A DNA stretch of 64,000 nt from an uncultured Marinobacter sp. (lineage in GTDB: Bacteria > Pseudomonadota > Gammaproteobacteria > Pseudomonadales > Oleiphilaceae): NCBI RefSeq assembly GCF_947488835.1, contig NZ_CANLBK010000004.1, positions 186,001-250,000 of the forward strand, given 5' to 3'. Numbering within the stretch: the first letter of the stretch is position 1; each line of letters begins with the position of its first letter. The notes under the pieces were generated by a model, which saw only the letters and a list, made by a program, of their open reading frames with translations, searched no databases and was not told where the DNA came from. This document shows, one piece after another, positions 7,442 to 16,270 of this stretch. Both the position numbers and the translations under genes were made by a program.

Positions 7442-9597
7442 TGATTCCCGAAACGGAAACTTTTTCGCCAGACCTCGACGCATGGTGTTCTCTTCAAGCC
7501 GAACTTGCGGCTGCAGGGCAGCGGCGGTTGGTGTTGGTGGAAGGTGCCCGTGATCTTGCCATGCAGTGGTTGCGGGCGCTGCTGCCAGCTTTGGAGCTGA
7601 CAGGCGGGCTTTGGGTTGGCGCGGTTGAAGAGGCGCCGGATAGTCGTTTGACTGGCATTGTGTCGAGCAAGGCACGTCTTTGGCTGGGTCGGGAAACGTC
7701 GGTCATTGTGTGGGATGGCTGGCGGGGCAATCCGCCGGATGGGTTTGCGGCGCTTTCGGGCACGCTGAAGGCGGGTGGTTTGTTGTTCTGGTTGATGCCG
7801 TCGCTTGAGGAGTGGGGGCATTTTGCGGATCCGGATTATTCCCGAACGGGGCTGGATCACGATCAGCCGCATCCTTTTGCCAAGCGAATGGCGGGCATAC
7901 TGGCGAAAGATTCGTCGGTGATTCGAGTGCAGCTCGGTTCGCCGAAGGCATTGGTCCTGCCAGAACTACCCGGAGTAACCTCTAAGTTCACTGTTGCCAC
8001 AACACCGGATCAGCAAGCGTTGATTCGTAAGCTGGTGGCCTTCGGGCTTGGGCGCAGGCGGCGACCAATCGTGGTGACCGCCGATCGGGGGCGAGGCAAA
8101 TCTGCGGCCTTGGGAATGGCTGCGGCACAACTGCTGCAACAGGGGCGTCGGAACATTCTGGTAACCGCTCCTTCAAGAGCTAATGTAGACACCCTGTTCA
8201 AACACGCCCGGGAAACCCTGGGCGCAAGTGTGTTGGAAGCAGGTAACGATCTGATTGAAACCATGACCGGCGCCCAGCTGCACTTTTTGCCGATCCGGGA
8301 TTTGTTGCGGGAAAAGCCGGAGGCGGAGGTGGTGATGGTGGATGAAGCCGCCGCTATCCCTGTGCCTTTGTTAAAGCGGGTTCTTCTGGGCTGGCCTCGA
8401 GTGGCTTTTGCATCCTCTGTGCATGGCTATGAAGGTGCCGGGCGCGGGTTTGCCATCCGCTTTCGTCAGATTCTTGATGAGAAAACACCCCAGTGGCAGT
8501 CGCAAACGCTTTCTGAGCCAGTGCGCTGGGCAGACAGTGACCCACTGGAAGCTCTTATATCTGATCTTTTCTTGCTGGGTGCTGAATACCAACCGATTGA
8601 GGTACCGGATATAGCGGCGGGCGACGTTTTGATTGAGCCTTGGCAGCCTGACCAGGCGCCAGAGGCTGAGCTGGCAGAAGCATTTGGGTTGTTGGTGGAC
8701 GCCCATTACCGCACAACACCTGCAGATCTCCGGCAATGGCTGGATGATCCTGCAGCCAGAAGTTGGCGAGCCACCGTGAATGGCAAGACTCTGGGCGTAG
8801 TTTGGGGGGCTGTGGAAGGTGGTTTGAGTAATGAACTGGCTGAGTTGGTTGCCAGCGGCAAACGCAGGGTGCGCGGGCATCTTCTGCCCCAATCTCTGGC
8901 CAGCCATAGTGGGTTCCCGGAAGCGGCCAGCCTACGAGGTCTGCGGATTATCCGCATAGCGGTATCTGCTCAGGCCCGGCGCGTAGGGCTTGGAAACCGG
9001 CTGGTTGCTGAGGCGGCCAAGAGTGCAGAGCTGGAAGGACTGGATTTTACGGGCACCAGTTTTGGAGGTAATTCCGATCTTTACACCTTTTGGGCTTCCT
9101 GCGGGCTGGAGTTTGTGCGCCTTGGGCTCCAGCAGGAGGCGACCAGCGGGGAGTATCCGGTGCAGATGCTTCAGGCTCACAGCGCAGGAGCTGTCACTTT
9201 GGTTTCGCAGGTGAGAGCGCGGCTGGCGCGACACTGGCTGGCGCTTGTGCCACTGAACTGGAAAGACCTGGAGCCGGAACTGCTGCTTGATGTAACGGCC
9301 GGCTTGCCATCAGAGTGCAGGCCAGATGTGGCCGATATACGGGACCTGCAAAATTTTTCTGAGGGCCACCGGGGCTTCCGGCTGATGCTTCCGGTATTAC
9401 GGGAATTGAGCATGGTTGCCGGTGTCGCAAGCAGGCTACGAAGGCATAATGAGGCGAATTTGTGGTGTGGGGCAGTGCTTCAAGGTCTGGATTGGCCGGA
9501 GCTCCAGCGTGAAGGGTTATGTTCGGGGCAACGTGACGGTGAAGATCGTTTGCGTCAGGTTGCCCGTGAACTTCTGCAGAAGGGGCCAGAGTTGTGA
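7441..9597 (+). CDS. tmcA: tRNA(Met) cytidine acetyltransferase TmcA
   Basis: A 718-residue enzyme that acetylates N4 of the wobble cytidine C34 in elongator tRNA-Met, using acetyl-CoA and ATP or GTP. Domains in order: an N-terminal DUF1726-like domain (about 1-170), a RecA-like helicase/ATPase module with Walker A TADRGRGKSAALG (about 211-223) and Walker B VMVDEAAAIP (about 300), a GNAT acetyltransferase domain with the acetyl-CoA loop around QARRVGLGNRLVAEA (about 511-525), and a C-terminal tRNA-binding region. Length and domain order agree with the E. coli protein (671 residues). It is coupled by a 1-bp overlap to the DUF2237 gene. Confidence 0.93.
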   Translation: MIPETETFSPDLDAWCSLQAELAAAGQRRLVLVEGARDLAMQWLRALLPALELTGGLWVGAVEEAPDSRLTGIVSSKARLWLGRETSVIVWDGWRGNPPDGFAALSGTLKAGGLLFWLMPSLEEWGHFADPDYSRTGLDHDQPHPFAKRMAGILAKDSSVIRVQLGSPKALVLPELPGVTSKFTVATTPDQQALIRKLVAFGLGRRRRPIVVTADRGRGKSAALGMAAAQLLQQGRRNILVTAPSRANVDTLFKHARETLGASVLEAGNDLIETMTGAQLHFLPIRDLLREKPEAEVVMVDEAAAIPVPLLKRVLLGWPRVAFASSVHGYEGAGRGFAIRFRQILDEKTPQWQSQTLSEPVRWADSDPLEALISDLFLLGAEYQPIEVPDIAAGDVLIEPWQPDQAPEAELAEAFGLLVDAHYRTTPADLRQWLDDPAARSWRATVNGKTLGVVWGAVEGGLSNELAELVASGKRRVRGHLLPQSLASHSGFPEAASLRGLRIIRIAVSAQARRVGLGNRLVAEAAKSAELEGLDFTGTSFGGNSDLYTFWASCGLEFVRLGLQQEATSGEYPVQMLQAHSAGAVTLVSQVRARLARHWLALVPLNWKDLEPELLLDVTAGLPSECRPDVADIRDLQNFSEGHRGFRLMLPVLRELSMVAGVASRLRRHNEANLWCGAVLQGLDWPELQREGLCSGQRDGEDRLRQVARELLQKGPEL

Positions 9598-9667
9598 CCC
9601 GCTCGATTTAATTGTCAGGGCCACCTGCGCAAAATAGGCCACACTTACCTGATAGAGACTGCTCGTT

Positions 9668-10375
9668 ATGGCCCAGGGAATCGGCTTCTCCAACCGCTCG
9701 CTCCTGCTATCTGTTCTTTTACTGGCGGCAAGCCTTGTGTCTGTGACGGGATGTGCGTCCCGAGAAACGCCTGCAAATCTGGATCGGCAGGCGGAAAATA
9801 CGCTAGGGTCGGATCTCTATCGAGCAGCAGCAGAAGCGGATTTCGATGCAGTCAAAAAGCTGAAGGAGGCGGGTGCGCCGCTGAACACCTTGACCGGAAA
9901 CGGCACACCGCTAATGGCGGCTGTACGAGGTAAGGCGGATCGTGTTGTGTGGTACCTGCTAAGCCAGGGCGCGAATCCCGATCTTGCCGAGAACGATCAA
10001 GTTACGCCGTTAATGGTTGCCGCGGAACAAGGTGATCGTCGGCTTACGCGCCTGCTGCTCTCTGCTGGCGCAAAGGTCAACGCGACCGACATGAAGGGCT
10101 TTACACCGGTTATACGCGCTGCGGAGACGGGGCAGCTTTCAGTCGTGAAAATTCTGCTAACAGCGGGCGCAAACGTTAATGTCAGTCAGGATGACCAATC
10201 ACTGCTGATGAAAGTGGTTTCTACTGGCGACCTGCTGACCGCAGAAATGCTTCTTGCTGCAGGTGCTGATGTAAATTTTCGGGCAGAGAACGGCGAAACA
10301 GCGCTCGATGTGGCTCGCGCCAATCACCACCAGGACCTGGAAATGTTGCTGGTACAGGCCGGCGCTAGCCTATAA
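9668..10375 (+). CDS. Ankyrin-repeat lipoprotein
   Basis: A 235-residue protein with a type II signal peptide and lipobox SVTGC (Cys about residue 29), so it should be lipid-anchored and face the periplasm. The rest is five to six ankyrin repeats (for example GNGTPLMAAVRGKADRVVWYL, then DQVTPLMVAAEQGDRRLTRLL, KGFTPVIRAAETGQLSVV, NGETALDVARANHHQDLEML). The repeat class mediates protein-protein contacts; no enzymatic domain is present. The gene stands alone between tmcA and a convergent hydratase-family gene. Its partner is unknown. Confidence 0.85.
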   Translation: MAQGIGFSNRSLLLSVLLLAASLVSVTGCASRETPANLDRQAENTLGSDLYRAAAEADFDAVKKLKEAGAPLNTLTGNGTPLMAAVRGKADRVVWYLLSQGANPDLAENDQVTPLMVAAEQGDRRLTRLLLSAGAKVNATDMKGFTPVIRAAETGQLSVVKILLTAGANVNVSQDDQSLLMKVVSTGDLLTAEMLLAAGADVNFRAENGETALDVARANHHQDLEMLLVQAGASL

Positions 10376-10388
10376 AGCCCTCGGGCTT
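10375..10388. terminator. Short hairpin between convergent genes
   Basis: AAGCCCTCGGGCTT is a perfect 14-bp palindrome beginning at the last base of the ankyrin lipoprotein stop codon. There is no T-run, so it is only a weak terminator candidate for the convergent pair. Confidence 0.35.
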
Positions 10389-10396
10389 GGCGCCTG

Positions 10397-11500
10397 TTAT
10401 TCAAGATTCATTGGGTCGGTTTGATCGTCCCAGACAGGCACAAAGTGCGCATCAACAACTGCATCAGGCACGTCACGGATGCGGGCGAACGACCATTCCG
10501 GGCTTTGGTCCCGATCAATCAGTCGGGCCCTGATCCCTTCTTCCAGATCGGGCCGGCGCACGCACTCCCAGGCCATGGCCAGCTCCATTCGGAATACGTC
10601 TTTCAATGACATTTGCTGGGCTTTTTGGAGCTGGTTCCAGATTAGCCAAGCCGATACGGGGCAGCCACCTTTGAGAGTTTTAACACTGGCCTGCCACCAT
10701 TCAGAGTCGATACGGGCTGCCAGCAGTTGGTCGATGATTTCGGGCAAACTGGAGCCGGCACACAGCCTCGCAATATCACGCTCGTGCTGCTCCAGTTGGC
10801 TGGCGGGGAGTGCCGGGTAGTCCAGTGTTTCAGCCTGGCTTAGCAAACGAAACAGGCGGCTGTCATCAGCAGCTCTGTTGCCACTCCAGCGTTCTGCCTG
10901 CAAGTTTGATAGCAGCTCCTGATGGTTGGTGTTTGGTAAGGCCATATCTGCCAGCCCGACGCGCAGGGCGTCGCTTACATTCAGGTGGGCACCGGTCAGG
11001 CCCATAAATAACCCGAGACGGCCGGGCAAGCGATTGAGAAACCAGCCGGCACCGACGCCCGGAAACAGCCCAATAGACATGGCTGGCGTGGCGAGTGAAG
11101 CGTCGGGCGTAAGCAGTCGGTACCGGCAAGCGGAAAACAGGCCGAGCCCACTGCCCATAATGGGACCATGCCCGAGCGCAACGACCGGCTTGGGGAATCT
11201 GCGCAGGGCATAAATCAGTTCATATTCGTGCCTCAAGATGCTGAAAGCAGCTTCTTTGTTTTTTGGTTCCGTTACCGATTGATAAAGCCCCCGCAGGTCG
11301 CTGCCAGAGCTGAATCCGGTTTTGCCAGCGCCGCGTATCAATACAACACAGATGCGTTCATCAGTCGCCCAGCGCTCAAGGCAATCACCCAGCTGGGCGA
11401 TCATCACTTCGGATAGAGCGTTCAGCGTTGCGGGGGAGTTCAGGGTCAGTAAGCCGATATGACCTTCGCGACAAGGGAGTTCTTGAACCTCTACTGACAT
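10397..11500 (-). CDS. 3-hydroxyisobutyryl-CoA hydrolase-like enoyl-CoA hydratase/isomerase family protein
   Basis: A 367-residue crotonase-fold protein, the length of HIBCH-type enzymes rather than of short enoyl-CoA hydratases (about 260). Landmarks: the oxyanion-hole segments FSSGSDLRGLY (about 66-76) and GPIMGSGLGLFSACRYRL, the MSIGLFPGVGAGWFLNRLPG stretch, and a C-terminal region with SLKDVFRMELAM typical of HIBCH. HIBCH hydrolyses 3-hydroxyisobutyryl-CoA in valine catabolism; related proteins act on other acyl-CoAs. The start at 11500 (MSVEVQ) has GGAG about nine bases upstream; the longer frame from 11527 lacks a ribosome site. No valine-degradation genes lie next to it, so the substrate is inferred from family only. 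Confidence 0.8.
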   Translation of the reverse strand: MSVEVQELPCREGHIGLLTLNSPATLNALSEVMIAQLGDCLERWATDERICVVLIRGAGKTGFSSGSDLRGLYQSVTEPKNKEAAFSILRHEYELIYALRRFPKPVVALGHGPIMGSGLGLFSACRYRLLTPDASLATPAMSIGLFPGVGAGWFLNRLPGRLGLFMGLTGAHLNVSDALRVGLADMALPNTNHQELLSNLQAERWSGNRAADDSRLFRLLSQAETLDYPALPASQLEQHERDIARLCAGSSLPEIIDQLLAARIDSEWWQASVKTLKGGCPVSAWLIWNQLQKAQQMSLKDVFRMELAMAWECVRRPDLEEGIRARLIDRDQSPEWSFARIRDVPDAVVDAHFVPVWDDQTDPMNLE

Positions 11501-11619
11501 TAATTGTGTCTCCGGACGGTAAAGCATTTTCTGGCAAGGGAATTTGGTCGTATTACTGCTATAACTGGATATATATCAAGGACGGCGAGCCCTGAACGTT
11601 ACGCATTGATCTATGGCAT

Positions 11620-11647
11620 TTGCGGCATCTTATGTCTGTGCTATAAC
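11620..11647 (+). promoter_or_regulatory. Candidate promoter of the cytochrome c gene
   Basis: TTGCGG (11620-11625), a 16-base spacer and TATAAC (11642-11647) lie about 75 bases upstream of the cytochrome start. The -35 match is modest. Confidence 0.4.
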
Positions 11648-11720
11648 TCCTCGCCAGTTCTCTGATAGGTTTAGAATACCTAGAAGCAATACTTAAAACG
11701 ATGATGAGAGGTTAATCATA

Positions 11721-12056
11721 ATGAAACTTAAACACTATGCTGTCGCAGGTCTTTTCGCACTAAGTGCTGCTGTACCAGCAGTATCTTCCGCGGCTGGTGA
11801 TGTGGCTGCAGGTAAGGCAAAAGCAGCAGTTTGTGCAGCTTGTCATGGCCAGAATGGAATCGCCCAGATTCCAATGTATCCGAACCTGGCGGGCCAGCAC
11901 GAGCAGTACCTGGTATCGTCCTTGAAAGCATACAAGGATAAGCAGCGCAATGGCGGAATGGCTGCGATCATGCAAGGCCAGGCAGCTGCCCTCAGTGACG
12001 CAGATATTGCTAACCTGGCAGCGTACTATGCCAGCCTGCCGGCTGGCGGCAAGTAA
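11721..12056 (+). CDS. Small periplasmic c-type cytochrome (c553/c4-like, one heme)
   Basis: A 111-residue protein with a Sec signal peptide cleaved near VSSAAG (about residue 24). It has one heme-attachment motif, CAACH (residues 38-42), and a downstream Met (80 or 84, in [10 protein letters not shown]) that can be the second axial ligand. The mature size of about 87 residues fits class I cytochromes of the c5/c553 type, or half of a diheme c4. It should carry electrons in the periplasm, probably towards a terminal oxidase or peroxidase. It is monocistronic: a candidate promoter lies upstream and a strong hairpin follows immediately. Confidence 0.88.
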   Translation: MKLKHYAVAGLFALSAAVPAVSSAAGDVAAGKAKAAVCAACHGQNGIAQIPMYPNLAGQHEQYLVSSLKAYKDKQRNGGMAAIMQGQAAALSDADIANLAAYYASLPAGGK

Positions 12057-12066
12057 GCGCTATGAT

Positions 12067-12098
12067 GTCAATACAGCAGCTCAGGCTGCTGTATTGAC
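12067..12098. terminator. Bidirectional hairpin terminator (cytochrome c / ppnN)
   Basis: A perfect 14-bp stem (12067-12080 with 12085-12098) with a four-base loop TCAG. It ends the cytochrome unit and overlaps the stop codon and last codons of the convergent ppnN gene. There is no long T-run on either side. Confidence 0.65.
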
Positions 12099-13463
12099 GA
12101 TTCGGTAGCTTGGGCGATAAGTCGAAGACCCGGGCAGCTTCATACGGTTGTTCGCAACAAACTGTTCCAGCATAGCTTCAAGAGGCTCGATCAAAGAAGG
12201 ATCCCCAGTGATCTCAAAAGGCCCCTTCTCCTGCACCTTTCGTATACCCCCATCCTTTACGTTTCCTGCCACTATGCCACTGAATGCCTTTCTCAGATTG
12301 GCAGCGATCAGATGCACCGGCTGATCACGATGTAGTTCCAAGGCCAGCATGTTTTCGTGATCTGGTTCGAAGGGCAGCTGGAATACCGGATCGATCTTCA
12401 GCATCCAGTTGAAATAATACGCATCCTGCATGGCACGACGGAAAGTTTCGACGTCTTTGATACCCTTTTTCATGGTTTGCGCCACTCGCACGGGGTCATC
12501 GATAATAATTTCGTACTTGCTGGCGGCTTCATCCCCGAGGGCGGTGCGGATGAACTTGTCGATCATCTCGAAGTACTCGGCATTTTCCTTTCTGCCAGTG
12601 AAAATCACCGGGAAGGGTAGGTCTGTGTTGTCCGGATGCAGAAGAATGCCCAGCAAGTAGAGAATTTCCTCTGCGGTGCCCACGCCACCAGGGAAAACAA
12701 TAACGCCGTGCCCGCAGCGCACAAAGGCTTCCAGGCGTTTTTCGATATCCGGCATGATAATCAGTTCATTAACGATGGGGTTGGGCGCTTCTGCACCAAT
12801 GATGCCCGGCTCGGTAATGCCAATATACCGACCGTTTTTAACCCGCTGTTTTGCGTGGCCAATGGTCGCCCCTTTCATGGGGCCCTTCATGGCCCCGGGG
12901 CCGCACCCGGTGCATATGCTCAGTTCTCGCAGGCCAAGCTGATGGCCTACTTCCTTGCTGTACTGGTATTCCTCATGGCTGATAGAGTGCCCGCCCCAAC
13001 ATACAACCAGATCGGGCTGGCGGCCGGTTTTCAGGGCCCGGGCATTACGCAGTATATGGAAAACCATGTTGGTCAGGTCTTCAGGCCCATTACCTTTCAG
13101 AATCCCCGCAAACTTGGGTGTGGAATGGGTGTAAACAATATCTCGCAGAACCGAGAACAGGTGCTCCCGAATGGCCAGGAGCATTTCGTCATCCACAAAC
13201 GCGTGCGCCGGGGCATTAATCAGTTCCAGCTTAAGGCCTCGGGGCTGTGGAATCAGTCGTATATCAAAATCCGCATAGGTCTCCATCAAGTCCAGACAGT
13301 CATCTGTAACCGCGCCCGTATTCAGCACGGCCAGAGCGCATTGTCTGAACAGCTGGTAAAGGCCGCCCACGCTTTTGTCTTTGAGCAGATTGACTTCGTG
13401 GTTAGACAGTATCTCCAGACTGCCCTCTGGGGATACGAGAGCATTGATGGTGGGTGCGGTCAT
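12081..13463 (-). CDS. ppnN: Nucleotide 5'-monophosphate nucleosidase PpnN (LOG family)
   Basis: A 460-residue protein close in length and layout to E. coli PpnN/YgdH (454). The central Rossmann-like LOG domain carries the phosphate-binding GGVGTAEE motif (PGGVGTAEEIL) and an upstream CTGCGPGAMKGPMKGA segment; flanking N- and C-terminal domains match PpnN (N-terminal LYQLFRQCALAVLNTGAVTD). It cleaves purine and pyrimidine nucleoside monophosphates to the free base and ribose 5-phosphate, and in E. coli it is stimulated by (p)ppGpp. The start at 13463 (MTAPTINALVSPEGSLEIL) aligns with the E. coli N-terminus and has AGGAG upstream. It is divergent from thiI. Confidence 0.92.
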   Translation of the reverse strand: MTAPTINALVSPEGSLEILSNHEVNLLKDKSVGGLYQLFRQCALAVLNTGAVTDDCLDLMETYADFDIRLIPQPRGLKLELINAPAHAFVDDEMLLAIREHLFSVLRDIVYTHSTPKFAGILKGNGPEDLTNMVFHILRNARALKTGRQPDLVVCWGGHSISHEEYQYSKEVGHQLGLRELSICTGCGPGAMKGPMKGATIGHAKQRVKNGRYIGITEPGIIGAEAPNPIVNELIIMPDIEKRLEAFVRCGHGVIVFPGGVGTAEEILYLLGILLHPDNTDLPFPVIFTGRKENAEYFEMIDKFIRTALGDEAASKYEIIIDDPVRVAQTMKKGIKDVETFRRAMQDAYYFNWMLKIDPVFQLPFEPDHENMLALELHRDQPVHLIAANLRKAFSGIVAGNVKDGGIRKVQEKGPFEITGDPSLIEPLEAMLEQFVANNRMKLPGSSTYRPSYRIVNTAA

Positions 13464-13573
13464 GAATGGAAAAGCTCCTGAGTGTTGCGGTAATACCCGA
13501 TTTTGAGGCATAACGCCAAAGCGTTACACTATGCGCTCTTCTGATCATACACCATTCGACAAAACGCCCATTT

Positions 13574-15028
13574 ATGAAACTTCTTATCCGTCCTGCCTCT
13601 GAGATTGCTATCAAGAGCAAGCCTGTTCGTCGTCGCCAGATGCGTCAGCTGCGCCAGAACATCCGTAGAATTCTGACCCGGCTTGATGAGAGTATTTTAG
13701 TTGAAGGCAGCTGGGACCGAGTGGATGTTGATGTGCCCGAGGGCCGAGGCCTGGAGGGAGTGGCTGTGGATGAGCTTATGCGCATCCCTGGTATTTCCAC
13801 CATTCAGGAAATAGCCGCCTTCCCGCTTGTCAGTCTCGAGGATATTGCAGAAAAAGCAGTGGCAGCTTTTGCTGGCCGCCTCGAACGAAAAACGTTTGCG
13901 GTGCGGGCGCGCCGCCATGGAAAGCATGATTTCCGCTCAATGGATCTCCAGCGCTTTGTGGGCAGCGAGCTGTATCTTTCTGCTTCCGGTGCCAGTGTGG
14001 ATTTGCGTTCACCCGAGGTCGAGGTGCGCATCGAGGTGCGGGATGACGAATTCCACATTGCCAATCGCAAGCACCGTGGCCTTGGGGGTTATCCGCTGGG
14101 CAGTGTCGAGAATGTGTTGACGCTGGTCTCGGGCGGTTACGATTCATCGGTCGCCGCGTACCTGATGTTGCGCAGGGGCATGCGTAGTCACTTTTTGTTT
14201 TTCAATCTTGGTGGCATAGCTCACGAAGTGGGTGTGCGCCAAGTGGTTCACTACGTGTGGAGCCGGTACGGAGCTTCCCATGGGGCCAAGTTTATCTCCG
14301 TGCCTTTTGATGGCGTGGTGGAAGAAATCATGAAGTCGGTTAGTCACCGGCATTGGGGCGTGGTGCTCAAGCGGCAAATGCTGAAGGCCGCGAGTGAGCT
14401 TGCGCGTAGCAATAACGCCGCCGGGCTGGTGACGGGTGATGCGGTGGCCCAGGTATCGAGCCAGACTTTGACCAACCTGAACGTTGTTGACCGGGCCAGC
14501 GACGAAGTGGTTTTACGTCCATTAATCGCGATGGATAAGGAAGCCATCATCAAGCTTGCGCGGGACATTGGCACTGAGGCCTACGCGCGCAACATGCCTG
14601 AGTATTGTGGTGTTATCTCCCAGAAGCCGACTACCCGGGCCCGCTTGTACCGGGTCGAGGCCGATGAGGCCGAGATGGATCCGCTGGTTCTGGCGCAAGC
14701 TATTGAAGCCCGTGAGGAAACACTGGTCAGTGATTTGCTGGATACCACCACCACACCCGAAGATGTGGAGCTGGTAAAGACCCCCGCAGTAAGCGACGTG
14801 ATAATTGATGTGCGCCATCCGTCTGAGGGGGAGCAGTCTCCTTTAATGCTCACCGGCAACGAGATTATGAAAATCCCGTTTTACGAACTGAACCGCAGGA
14901 TCCCTGAGCTTCCCGTTAACCGCCAGTACCTGCTTTATTGTGACCGCGGCGCCATGAGCCGGATGCATGCGGTGCACCTGAAAGCAGAAGGGCACGAAAA
15001 CGTTAAAGTTTACGCGCCCGCCTCATAA
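13574..15028 (+). CDS. thiI: tRNA 4-thiouridine synthetase ThiI with rhodanese domain
   Basis: A 484-residue enzyme that makes 4-thiouridine at position 8 of tRNA and supplies sulfur for the thiamine thiazole ring. Domains: N-terminal ferredoxin-like and THUMP domains (about 1-165), a PP-loop ATP pyrophosphatase with SGGYDSS (about 186-192), a conserved Cys in MPEYCGVISQ (345), and a C-terminal rhodanese domain whose sulfur-carrying Cys is in LLYCDRGAMS (456, the same number as the E. coli catalytic Cys). All catalytic landmarks are intact. It is divergent from ppnN, with about 110 bases between the starts, and convergent with the next gene. Confidence 0.95.
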   Translation: MKLLIRPASEIAIKSKPVRRRQMRQLRQNIRRILTRLDESILVEGSWDRVDVDVPEGRGLEGVAVDELMRIPGISTIQEIAAFPLVSLEDIAEKAVAAFAGRLERKTFAVRARRHGKHDFRSMDLQRFVGSELYLSASGASVDLRSPEVEVRIEVRDDEFHIANRKHRGLGGYPLGSVENVLTLVSGGYDSSVAAYLMLRRGMRSHFLFFNLGGIAHEVGVRQVVHYVWSRYGASHGAKFISVPFDGVVEEIMKSVSHRHWGVVLKRQMLKAASELARSNNAAGLVTGDAVAQVSSQTLTNLNVVDRASDEVVLRPLIAMDKEAIIKLARDIGTEAYARNMPEYCGVISQKPTTRARLYRVEADEAEMDPLVLAQAIEAREETLVSDLLDTTTTPEDVELVKTPAVSDVIIDVRHPSEGEQSPLMLTGNEIMKIPFYELNRRIPELPVNRQYLLYCDRGAMSRMHAVHLKAEGHENVKVYAPAS

Positions 15029-15032
15029 AGTT

Positions 15033-16046
15033 TCAGCGGCCCATTCCTTTGAAGAACTGTTGTACGTTCTCGCTCAGGCTATCGAGATCATAGCCGCCTT
15101 CCTGCACGACCAGTGTAGGGAGGCCAAGCTGGCTCATATGGGTGCCAAGCCTGCAAAACCCTTCCGACGTTACTGACACTTTGGCCTGAGGATCATCTTT
15201 ATAGATGTCAAAGCCTAGCGTGAGAATCAGTGCGTCTGGCTGGAACAATTTGATAGCCGCCGCAGCCTCCTCGACTTTTACGAAAAAATCTTCCTCTGAT
15301 GAACCGTGGGGCATGGGCAGGTTGATGTTGTAACCGTAACCCTCGCCTTCGCCACGCTCATTCTCGAAACCAGATACCACCGGGTAGAAGTTCGTTGGGT
15401 CGCCGTGAATGGAGATGTAGAGCACATCATTACGCTCGTAAAAGATTTCCTGAATGCCCTGGCCGTGGTGCATGTCGGGATCCAGAATAACCAGTCGAGG
15501 GAACCGGGGTTTCATGTGCTCGGCGGCAATGGCGGCATTATTGAGATAGCAGAAACCACCCGCGGAATCCTTGCGGGCATGGTGCCCGGGCGGGCGGCAC
15601 ACGGCGTAAGAGGTGCGATCCCCCGCCATGAGCGCGTCGGCTGCGGCCAGAGCAGTCTGAGCCGACCAGTAGGCCGCTTCCCAAGTGTGCTCCCCAATGG
15701 GGCTGCTGCCGTCGGCCTGATACCGTGCCGCTTCTGCCAGAATGCCTGTCAGGTGGTTCGGGGAGCGAACGAAGATGTTAGACATGACTTCCTCCCCCCA
15801 ATCGTCCATTTTCTTCCAGCGACGATGGGCAGATTCCAGAAAGCGCAGATACCCCAGGTCGTGCACCTTGGCAATCGGCCTGGCGCCTTGATCAGAAGGC
15901 TGTAATACCGGTATGCCTGCCGCTTTCAAACCCTCCAGCATTTGGTGGGTGCGATCCGGCACCTCCTGAGGCTGACGCATCTGACCCCGGGTGAAGTAGG
16001 ATTGGGGGGCATGCTTGTCTTGAGCTGGATGGAAAAATGCTTTCAT
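15033..16046 (-). CDS. Histone deacetylase family protein (acetylpolyamine amidohydrolase-like)
   Basis: A 337-residue zinc amidohydrolase of the class II/AphA-like HDAC family. Active-site residues are visible: the tandem histidines in RPPGHHARKD, the Zn ligands in LDPDMHHGQG and in TLGFDIYKDDP, the GGFCYLNNAAIAAEH segment, and the transition-state Tyr in VQEGGYD. Bacterial members remove acetyl groups from acetylated polyamines or lysines. A strong AGGAGG precedes the start. The gene is divergent from a GabD-like aldehyde dehydrogenase, a pairing that would fit polyamine or GABA breakdown, but that is inference. The first residues (MKAFFHPAQDKHAP) match acetylpolyamine aminohydrolases. Confidence 0.87.
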   Translation of the reverse strand: MKAFFHPAQDKHAPQSYFTRGQMRQPQEVPDRTHQMLEGLKAAGIPVLQPSDQGARPIAKVHDLGYLRFLESAHRRWKKMDDWGEEVMSNIFVRSPNHLTGILAEAARYQADGSSPIGEHTWEAAYWSAQTALAAADALMAGDRTSYAVCRPPGHHARKDSAGGFCYLNNAAIAAEHMKPRFPRLVILDPDMHHGQGIQEIFYERNDVLYISIHGDPTNFYPVVSGFENERGEGEGYGYNINLPMPHGSSEEDFFVKVEEAAAAIKLFQPDALILTLGFDIYKDDPQAKVSVTSEGFCRLGTHMSQLGLPTLVVQEGGYDLDSLSENVQQFFKGMGR

Positions 16047-16111
16047 TATCCGACCTCCTGGTTTCCGGTGCTGCAGCGGCGTGACTCAGTTGCTGTGAAT
16101 GCAGACACTGT

Positions 16112-16139
16112 GAGTATAGGCACTTGGGAGTATAGGCAC
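16112..16139. repeat. Short tandem direct repeat in the HDAC/gabD intergenic region
   Basis: GAGTATAGGCAC occurs twice (16112-16123 and 16128-16139) with a 16-base period. It lies in the 224-base divergent region, in which I see no clear consensus promoter. It could be a binding site for a regulator of either neighbour or a chance slippage duplication. Confidence 0.45.
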
Positions 16140-16270
16140 AGATTGGGATTGGTCAAAAGCCGAGCTGTCGACTTTACAGGTAGTGATTCAGCATCCAAGA
16201 TGAAGGTCGGATTCAATTCATACAACCGTGCACCTTTGTGGGTGTCGTTACTGACTGAGCAGGAGCCGAA